Origin: an uncultured SAR86 cluster bacterium
Lineage (GTDB): Bacteria; Pseudomonadota; Gammaproteobacteria; Magnimaribacterales; D2472
Assembly: GCA_902538705.1 (NCBI GenBank)
Contig: CACBGD010000010.1
Coordinates: forward strand, 1-38,734
Direction: 5' to 3'
Length of the DNA stretch: 38,734 nt
Each line of letters begins with the position of its first letter. Position 1 is the stretch's first letter. Positions 32,952-38,734 of the stretch are shown here, piece after piece. Below the pieces are notes generated by a model. The model had not been told where the DNA came from. It did not search any database and saw only the letters and a program-made list of their open reading frames with translations. The position numbers were made by a program, and so were the translations under genes.

Positions 32952-33584
32952 ATGGTCACAGTAACAAGCGAAGAGGAAAGAGTTCAATCTATAATAGATT
33001 TCTTTAAAGATTATAAGTTTCATATTCTTTCAGTTAGTTTAGTTATTTCTCTCTCTATTGGAGGCTATTTTTTTACAACTAGCTTTAAATCTAACCAGAT
33101 TCAAGCTGCCAAAGTGATTTATGAGGATTGGCTAGTAGCTTCAGATCTAGATTATAGTGAACAGCTCTTTCAAAAACTAACTATAAACTTTTCTAATACC
33201 GGCTATTCCCATTTGGCTCTTTTAAAAAAAGGATCTGATTTAGCAAAAGAGGATAACTTAGAGGGAAGTTTGAAGATGTTTTATCAACTCAAAGAAAACA
33301 GTGATGGATATTTTGGTAATAGTCTCATAAATGGTATTGCAAGGACTAACATTGCTCGTATCTCAATTGCTTTAGGGAAGTTTGAAGATGCTCTCGTTGT
33401 TCTTGAAAAATACTCTAAAGATGAAGATGCTTATACTCATGAACTTAAAGGTGATGCATTAACTGGGGTTGGAAGCAATGAGCTCGCTTTGCAACAATAT
33501 CAGAGTGCACTAGAAAAATATGCTGACACCGGGTTAAGAAACCTCGTAGAATTAAAAATAAATAATCTCAATATAAATGAATAA
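32952..33584 (+). CDS. yfgM: YfgM, translocon-associated TPR protein
   Basis: YfgM is an inner-membrane protein that binds the SecYEG translocon and hands exported proteins to periplasmic chaperones. The 210-residue chain has a short cytoplasmic N-terminus (TSEEERVQSIIDFFKDYK), one membrane helix (about 24-44), then a periplasmic domain with TPR-like helices such as LGKFEDALVVLEKY and GVGSNELALQQYQSALEKY. It sits between hisS and bamB as in E. coli and overlaps bamB by 8 nt. Residue-level conservation is low in this family; context carries much of the call. Confidence 0.9.
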   Translation: MVTVTSEEERVQSIIDFFKDYKFHILSVSLVISLSIGGYFFTTSFKSNQIQAAKVIYEDWLVASDLDYSEQLFQKLTINFSNTGYSHLALLKKGSDLAKEDNLEGSLKMFYQLKENSDGYFGNSLINGIARTNIARISIALGKFEDALVVLEKYSKDEDAYTHELKGDALTGVGSNELALQQYQSALEKYADTGLRNLVELKINNLNINE

Positions 33585-34716
33585 AATTTTCTTTCTTGTA
33601 TTAATAATATCTTTGAGTTCATGCTCTTCTATTGCTTTTTGGCAATCTGATGAAATTGATCCTGATGAGCCAAGAGAGCTTCTTGACTTTAACGAAAGTT
33701 TTGAGTTTGTTGAGAACTGGGAGACAAAATTTAAAGGAGAACACACACTTAATAATTTTATACCTGCTTTTTCAGGTACTAATTTATTTTTTGTAGACCC
33801 TGAAGGTAATGTTAAAAATTTAGATATTGATTCGGGAGAGGTGCTTTGGGAATCTCAATTAGAGACGACAATTAGTTCAGGAATTGTGGCTGGATTTGGA
33901 CGATTATTCTTATCGGACAATCAAGGTAATTTAATTTGTCTTGATCAAGATAATGGGATCATACTTTGGAAATCTTTTGCTGGTGGAGAAGTATTGGCTA
34001 ATGTCGACGTTGATGCAGGTCTTGTGATTGTAAAAACTGCCAGTGGATTTTTGAATGCTTTTAATATTGAAACAGGTTCTGAGGAATGGTCCTATAGATC
34101 ACAGGCACCAAATCTTACAGTAAGAGGTAGCAGTTCCCCTGTTATAAATGAAAATATTGTGTATGCAACTTTTGATAATGGAAGACTTGGAGCTTTCAAT
34201 CTCAAGACTGGTCTGCCAATATGGGATGGAGCAATATCGTTCACAGAAGGAGTTTCTGAATTAGACAACCTTATCGATGCCGATTCGACTCCAGTTTTAG
34301 ATGGAAATAGGATTTATACAGTAAATTTCCAAGGAAATTTATCAGTTTTCGATTCAGCTCAAAGAAGAGCAGTTTGGGAATCTAAGGAATCATCTTTTTA
34401 TGAACCGTTCATACTCAGAGGTGTGCTAGGAATAATTTCTGCTGACTCCAATATATCTACTTATTCTTCAAGAACTTTTGAAGCATCATGGAAACAAGAT
34501 GAATATGCTTTAAGGGAACTCACAAATCCTGAAACATTTAAAGGATATATTTTAGTTGGTGATCTTGAGGGCTATATTCATGCTCTAGATCCATTGACAG
34601 GAATCACTGTAGCTAGAAAGAAGATTTCTCGTAATAAAATTATTACTTTAGTTAGCCGTTCAGATTCTTTTTATGCAATTGATGAAAAGATGAAACTTTT
34701 TAGTTTAAGTTTCTAG
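33577..34716 (+). CDS. bamB: BamB, outer-membrane assembly lipoprotein
   Basis: BamB is an eight-bladed beta-propeller lipoprotein that binds BamA in the BAM complex. The 379-residue precursor has a lipobox LSSC (C16). Propeller blades recur with a PQQ-like pattern: NLDIDSGEVLWESQL, CLDQDNGIILWKSFAGG, AFNIETGSEEWSYRSQAPN, AFNLKTGLPIWDGAISF, VFDSAQRRAVWESKESS and ALDPLTGITVARKKI. SSPVINENIVYATFDNGRLGAFN is a family hallmark. Length matches E. coli (392). It works with BamC at 24250. It overlaps yfgM and precedes der by 14 bases. Confidence 0.95.
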   Translation: MNKIFFLVLIISLSSCSSIAFWQSDEIDPDEPRELLDFNESFEFVENWETKFKGEHTLNNFIPAFSGTNLFFVDPEGNVKNLDIDSGEVLWESQLETTISSGIVAGFGRLFLSDNQGNLICLDQDNGIILWKSFAGGEVLANVDVDAGLVIVKTASGFLNAFNIETGSEEWSYRSQAPNLTVRGSSSPVINENIVYATFDNGRLGAFNLKTGLPIWDGAISFTEGVSELDNLIDADSTPVLDGNRIYTVNFQGNLSVFDSAQRRAVWESKESSFYEPFILRGVLGIISADSNISTYSSRTFEASWKQDEYALRELTNPETFKGYILVGDLEGYIHALDPLTGITVARKKISRNKIITLVSRSDSFYAIDEKMKLFSLSF

Positions 34717-34730
34717 AATGAGAAGCAGTC

Positions 34731-36122
34731 ATGTTAAATACAGTTGCAATTATTGGCCGGCCTAACGTAGGTAAATCCACTCTTTTTAATAAATTAACTA
34801 AATCAAGAAGCGCAATTGTTTCTAATTTCTCTGGACTTACGAAGGATAGAAACTATGGCTTGTTATCTCATGGAGAAAGTAATATTTTCTTAATTGATAC
34901 CGGAGGTATTGATTCAGCTAAGAAAAAGGGAATTGAGAATAAAATTTCTGATCAAGCATGGATTGCTGTTGATGAGTCCTCTTTTGTTTTATTTGTAGTG
35001 GATGGCTCGGAAGAATTAACCAATCTCGATTTAGAAATTTTAGAAAATCTCAGAAAAAAAAATAAAAAATTTATTCCAATTATAAATAAAAATGATAAAA
35101 AGAATATTTCAAATGCTTCTTATGATTTGTCTCAAAATGGTATAAAAACATCATTATCAATTAGTGCAGAACATTCAACTGGACTTGATGAGTTAAGAAA
35201 GTATTTAAAATCAAATATTGCAGAAAATATTTCTGATATTGAAGAGAGTAATTCACCAAAGATTTCAATTGTTGGTCGGCCAAATGCTGGTAAATCTACT
35301 TTAATTAATTCTCTTTCATTAAAAGATAGAGTAATTGTCTCTCCCTTAGCAGGAACCACAATTGATGCGATCAATGTGCCGGTTGAGTTTGGTGAAAGAA
35401 AATATGAACTCTATGATACGGCTGGAATTAGAAAAGGGTATAAAACAAAAACAAATATTGAATATTTCTCTTATGTAAGAGCCATGCATGCCGCATCTGA
35501 ATCAGACATAACTATTCTTTTAATAGATGCTGACAATGGACTTGTTGATCAGGATCTAAAAATTTTATCAATGATTGAAAAATTTGGTAAACCAATAATA
35601 CTTGCCATTAATAAGATCGATTTACTTAGTAGAAAAATGATGAAAGACTTTTTTGATAATAAGAAAATAGAGAAGAGATTTTTTGAGGATCTAAAGCTTA
35701 TAAAGATTTCAGCATTGAAGGGAAAAGGTTTTAAGAAGCTTTTTAAAGAAATTGACGATACTCTTCAAAAATCAGTAACAAAATTTACAACCTCAAAACT
35801 TAATAGGATTTTAAAAAGAGTTATTGAGGAGAGATCACCTCCCACGGTATCTGGGAAATTACTCAAATTTAGATACATACATTTTGCAGGTATAAACCCA
35901 ACGACATTGGTGATTCATGCATCACAGGATAAAAAACTACCCGCAAACTATAAGAAGTATATTTATAATTCTTTTAAAAAATATCTCGATCTTAAAAGTA
36001 TTCAATTAAAGATAATTTTTAGAAAATCTGATAATCCATATAAAGGTAAAAATACTCTAACTGAAAGGCAAATTAAGAAACGCAAAAGACTATTATCTTT
36101 TGTAAAAAAAGCTAAGAAATAA
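34731..36122 (+). CDS. der: Ribosome assembly GTPase Der (EngA)
   Basis: Der is a GTPase with two tandem G domains needed for 50S subunit assembly. The first domain shows GRPNVGKSTLF (9-19), DTGGID and NKND; the second shows GRPNAGKSTLINSL (about 182-195), DTAGIRKG and NKIDL. A C-terminal KH-like domain follows with LNRILKRVIEERSPP, KFRYIHFAGINPTTLVIHASQ and the ending PYKGKN plus a lysine- and arginine-rich tail. The 463 residues compare with 490 in E. coli; the spacer between the G domains is short. It closes the hisS-yfgM-bamB-der cluster. Confidence 0.97.
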   Translation: MLNTVAIIGRPNVGKSTLFNKLTKSRSAIVSNFSGLTKDRNYGLLSHGESNIFLIDTGGIDSAKKKGIENKISDQAWIAVDESSFVLFVVDGSEELTNLDLEILENLRKKNKKFIPIINKNDKKNISNASYDLSQNGIKTSLSISAEHSTGLDELRKYLKSNIAENISDIEESNSPKISIVGRPNAGKSTLINSLSLKDRVIVSPLAGTTIDAINVPVEFGERKYELYDTAGIRKGYKTKTNIEYFSYVRAMHAASESDITILLIDADNGLVDQDLKILSMIEKFGKPIILAINKIDLLSRKMMKDFFDNKKIEKRFFEDLKLIKISALKGKGFKKLFKEIDDTLQKSVTKFTTSKLNRILKRVIEERSPPTVSGKLLKFRYIHFAGINPTTLVIHASQDKKLPANYKKYIYNSFKKYLDLKSIQLKIIFRKSDNPYKGKNTLTERQIKKRKRLLSFVKKAKK

Positions 36123-36147
36123 AGTATTAATTTAGAGTCTTTTACGT

Positions 36148-36153
36148 ATAATT
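36148..36153 (+). promoter_or_regulatory. Candidate -10 element before sdhC
   Basis: A perfect TATAAT sits 41 bases before the sdhC ATG in the 72-base gap after der. No -35 better than half-matching is seen at 16-18 bases. The gap and the change of gene theme make a promoter here plausible, but the call rests on one hexamer. Confidence 0.4.
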
Positions 36154-36194
36154 AGTGCATAAAAGGAAAGTATTAGTAAACATTTGTCCACTCT

Positions 36195-36581
36195 ATGAAT
36201 ACAGACCATCGCCCGGTTTATATAGATCTACGTAAGATAAAGCTCCCTGTCTCTGCTTTAATTTCTATTACGCACAGATTGTCAGGTATCTATGTTTTTT
36301 TTATCACTTTGCCACTTATGCTTGCATTAATATATTTTTCTACTAAAAGTGAAAGTTCATTCAATGAGTTGTCATTATTTTTGAGAGATCATAAATTTGT
36401 TTTAGGTCTAATTGTTTTAAGTTTTAGTATTCTTTGGTATCACATTCTTTCCGGAGTAAGGCACCTGATAATGGATGCACATATAGGGGAGTCACTTCAA
36501 GCTGCAAAGTATTCTGCAATATTTACCATCTTCTTCTGGATAATCACAACTTGTTTTGTATTTTGGAGAATTTTTTCATGA
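36195..36581 (+). CDS. sdhC: Succinate dehydrogenase cytochrome b556 subunit SdhC
   Basis: SdhC is a membrane anchor of complex II that binds heme b and helps form the quinone site. The 128-residue protein has three hydrophobic helices. The family motif HRPVYIDLRKIKLPVSALISITHRLSGIYVF holds the quinone-site Ser and Arg in the first region, and HILSGVRHLIMD near residues 86-97 holds the heme ligand histidine. Its stop overlaps the sdhD start (ATGA). Confidence 0.94.
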   Translation: MNTDHRPVYIDLRKIKLPVSALISITHRLSGIYVFFITLPLMLALIYFSTKSESSFNELSLFLRDHKFVLGLIVLSFSILWYHILSGVRHLIMDAHIGESLQAAKYSAIFTIFFWIITTCFVFWRIFS

Positions 36582-36934
36582 AGGGATCAACAATTTGGTA
36601 TCTTCAAAGGTCTTCTGCAGTTATTAATTTAATTTATATTGTTTATGTTTTTTATTTTATATATTTCTCAGAATTAACATTTGAGACTTGGAATAATTTC
36701 TTTTATTCCTCCATTATGATTTTTCTTACATTGTGTTTTTTTACATCAGTTATTATTCACTCATTTATCGGTCTATGGACTGTTGGGACTGACTATTTAA
36801 CGAGAAGAACAATCGGTTTTTTGAGTTATAGGATCTCTAAACATGCTGATATTTTTAGATCCATTTATACTGTTGTATTTTCATTATTTGGACTTAGTTA
36901 TTTAATAGTATCTTTAACAATTATTTTTAAATAA
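36578..36934 (+). CDS. sdhD: Succinate dehydrogenase membrane anchor SdhD
   Basis: SdhD is the second hydrophobic anchor of complex II. The frame is open upstream within sdhC, but ATG 36578 gives 118 residues (E. coli 115) with three membrane helices. [19 protein letters not shown] matches the family W-LQR-A start. [18 protein letters not shown] has the heme-side histidine (HSFIGLW) and the quinone-site Asp-Tyr pair. It follows the sdhC stop directly and precedes sdhA by 7 bases. Confidence 0.93.
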   Translation: MKGSTIWYLQRSSAVINLIYIVYVFYFIYFSELTFETWNNFFYSSIMIFLTLCFFTSVIIHSFIGLWTVGTDYLTRRTIGFLSYRISKHADIFRSIYTVVFSLFGLSYLIVSLTIIFK

Positions 36935-36941
36935 TTTTTTC

Positions 36942-38732
36942 ATGAATAAAGTAATTAATATTTCAACAAAAAATAACATAAAAGAATTTGATGCACTTAT
37001 TGTTGGCGGTGGCGGATCAGGCATGAGAACTTCTCTTGAGCTAGCTAAATCAGGTTTGAATACTGCTGTTATTTCTAAAGTTTTTCCAACTAGGTCTCAT
37101 ACCGTTTCAGCTCAAGGTGGAATTACATGTGCAATTCAGAGCGCAGATCCAAATGATGATTGGAGATGGCACATGTACGATACTGTAAAAGGCTCTGATT
37201 ATATTGGTGATCAGGATGCTATTGAGTATATGTGCTCAGAGGGGCCAAAAGCAGTTTATGAGTTAGAGCATATGGGCTTACCATTTTCTCGTTTTGAAAA
37301 TGGAAGGATTTATCAGAGACCATTTGGTGGACAATCTAAAGATTTTGGAAAAGGTGGACAGGCAGCTAGGACTTGTGCAGCTGCAGATAGAACAGGCCAT
37401 GCACTTCTTCATACTCTCTATCAGAATAATGTTAAAGAGGGAACGAACTTTCTCAATGAATGGTTTGCTGTTGACCTTGTAAAAAATTCAAAGAATGAGA
37501 TCACTGGAGTTATAGCTTTTTCTATTGAATCTGGCGAAGTTTGTTATCTAAGAGCGCAAGCAACAGTTTTAGCTACTGGTGGTGCTGGAAGAATATATGC
37601 ATCCACAACAAATGCTTTGATTAATACTGGAGATGGTCTTGGTATGACTCTTAGAGCTGGCTTTCCAGCACAAGATATGGAAATGTGGCAATTTCATCCA
37701 ACCGGTATTTATGGAGCAGGATCACTTGTAACTGAGGGTTGCAGAGGTGAGGGTGGATATTTGATCAATGCAGATGGTGAGAGGTTTATGGAAAGATATG
37801 CTCCAAATGCCAAAGATCTTGCTGGAAGAGATGTTGTTGCTAGATCAATGGTTATGGAAATATTGGAAGGCAGAGGGTGCGGTCCAGAGAAAGATCATGT
37901 TTTCTTGAAACTTGATCATTTAGGTGCTGATGTCCTCAATTCAAAACTACCAGGTATATGTGAGCTGTCAAAAACCTTTGCTCATGTTGATCCTATCAAG
38001 GAACCAATTCCCGTTGTTCCCACATGTCATTACATGATGGGAGGAACTCCAACAAACATTCATGGTCAAGCATTTAGCAGGGATGATGGAAATGATTTCA
38101 TGGTTTCTGGGCTCTTTTCTGTTGGGGAAGCCGCATGTGTATCTGTTCACGGTGCCAACAGATTAGGCGGGAATTCTTTATTAGATTTAGTTGTTTTTGG
38201 AAGAGCTGCAGGCAAGCATATAAATGATGAGCTTAAATCTGGCGGCGGTGTAGATAATGCTTCAAATGAGGATATTGAATTGGCTATGAGCAGACTAAAC
38301 ACGTTAAATGAATCTGAGTCTGGATACGAGGTTGCCGATGTTAAAAAACAACTCCAAACCTGTATGCAAAACTACTTTGGTGTCTTTAGGCGAGGAGAGT
38401 TTATGGAGAAAGGAGTCAAAGAGCTTGAGGAAATAAGAGAGAAATCTGAAAATCTTTTTTTAAAGGATAAAAGTATTGCTTTTAATACTAACAGAGTTGA
38501 AGCATTAGAGTTACAGAACCTCTTAGAGGTTGCAGAGGCTACAGCTATTTCTGCAATGATGAGAGACGAAAGTAGAGGTGCTCATGCTAGAGATGATTTT
38601 CCTGAAAGAGATGATGAGAATTGGTTATGCCATTCTTTATATGATCCAGTTGAAAAAAAATTGGGCAAAAGAGATGTTAATTTTGTTCCAAAAGAGGTAG
38701 AAGCATTTCCACCAAAAATGAGATCTTATTAA
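36942..38732 (+). CDS. sdhA: Succinate dehydrogenase flavoprotein subunit SdhA
   Basis: SdhA oxidises succinate to fumarate in complex II, joining the TCA cycle to the respiratory chain. The 596-residue chain (E. coli 588) shows the dinucleotide fold [20 protein letters not shown], the covalent FAD histidine in [24 protein letters not shown], the substrate segment [24 protein letters not shown], catalytic-site [16 protein letters not shown] and [27 protein letters not shown], and the C-terminal [19 protein letters not shown]. The ORF is complete and its stop lies two bases from the window end. sdhB is expected next but is not visible. Confidence 0.98.
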   Translation: MNKVINISTKNNIKEFDALIVGGGGSGMRTSLELAKSGLNTAVISKVFPTRSHTVSAQGGITCAIQSADPNDDWRWHMYDTVKGSDYIGDQDAIEYMCSEGPKAVYELEHMGLPFSRFENGRIYQRPFGGQSKDFGKGGQAARTCAAADRTGHALLHTLYQNNVKEGTNFLNEWFAVDLVKNSKNEITGVIAFSIESGEVCYLRAQATVLATGGAGRIYASTTNALINTGDGLGMTLRAGFPAQDMEMWQFHPTGIYGAGSLVTEGCRGEGGYLINADGERFMERYAPNAKDLAGRDVVARSMVMEILEGRGCGPEKDHVFLKLDHLGADVLNSKLPGICELSKTFAHVDPIKEPIPVVPTCHYMMGGTPTNIHGQAFSRDDGNDFMVSGLFSVGEAACVSVHGANRLGGNSLLDLVVFGRAAGKHINDELKSGGGVDNASNEDIELAMSRLNTLNESESGYEVADVKKQLQTCMQNYFGVFRRGEFMEKGVKELEEIREKSENLFLKDKSIAFNTNRVEALELQNLLEVAEATAISAMMRDESRGAHARDDFPERDDENWLCHSLYDPVEKKLGKRDVNFVPKEVEAFPPKMRSY

Positions 38733-38734
38733 AA

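Noticed and set aside
1-38734. Mobile elements, prophage, CRISPR arrays or integration sites, including at the tRNA-Lys 3' end
   Set aside because: No transposase, integrase, repeat array or duplicated tRNA end was seen; the sequence after the tRNA is directly a coding gene in the host style.

Overview
The window is an almost gap-free, AT-rich stretch (roughly one third G+C by eye) carrying 47 protein genes and one tRNA gene. No intergenic gap exceeds about 115 bases. There is no IS element, phage module or CRISPR array. Gene content and order are gammaproteobacterial: eno-ftsB-ispD/F-surE-pcm, aspS-yebC-ybgC-tolQRAB-pal-cpoB-tRNA-Lys, bamC-purC, iscRSUA-fdx-iscX-ndk-rlmN-ispG-hisS-yfgM-bamB-der and sdhCDA. 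Low G+C, overlapping start/stop codons, shortened proteins and missing operon members suggest a streamlined marine gammaproteobacterium such as the SAR86 group. That placement is inference; no marker gene was compared.

Layout. 1-5093 (+): the 3' end of kdsA, then enolase, FtsB, a fused IspD-IspF, SurE, Pcm and a DUF368 membrane protein. 5090-5413 (-): 7Fe ferredoxin. 5498-6589 (+): recA with a LexA box and an intrinsic terminator. 6599-9255 (+): thiolase and SelO. 9261-11064 (-): proS and a DUF1993 gene. 11128-18956 (+): fmdB, aspS, yebC, a PD-(D/E)XK nuclease, ybgC, the Tol-Pal cluster and tRNA-Lys(UUU). 18960-20201 (+): nucleotide-type transporter. 20198-21610 (-): BepA-like protease. 21699-23712 (+): PerM-like permease and a plant-type asparaginase. 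23709-24170 (-): Bcp peroxiredoxin. 24250-25960 (+): bamC-purC. 25949-28983 (+): isc operon with an IscR-like operator. 29017-36122 (+): ndk, rlmN, ispG, hisS, yfgM, bamB, der. 36195-38732 (+): sdhCDA.

The genes serve envelope assembly (KdsA, FtsB, DUF368, Tol-Pal, CpoB, BepA, BamB, BamC, YfgM), isoprenoid synthesis (IspDF, IspG), Fe-S assembly and its clients (Isc, ferredoxins, IspG, RlmN, SDH), translation and recombination.

The most interesting observation is at 13909-14334. Between yebC and ybgC, where many gammaproteobacteria carry ruvC-ruvA-ruvB, there is instead one small phage-type PD-(D/E)XK nuclease, a candidate replacement Holliday-junction resolvase. Other departures are an isc operon without hscBA, a ProRS without the editing insertion, a very short TolA, a RecA with a basic rather than acidic tail, a transporter whose start codon lies 3 nt after a tRNA, and convergent gene pairs that share their stop codons.
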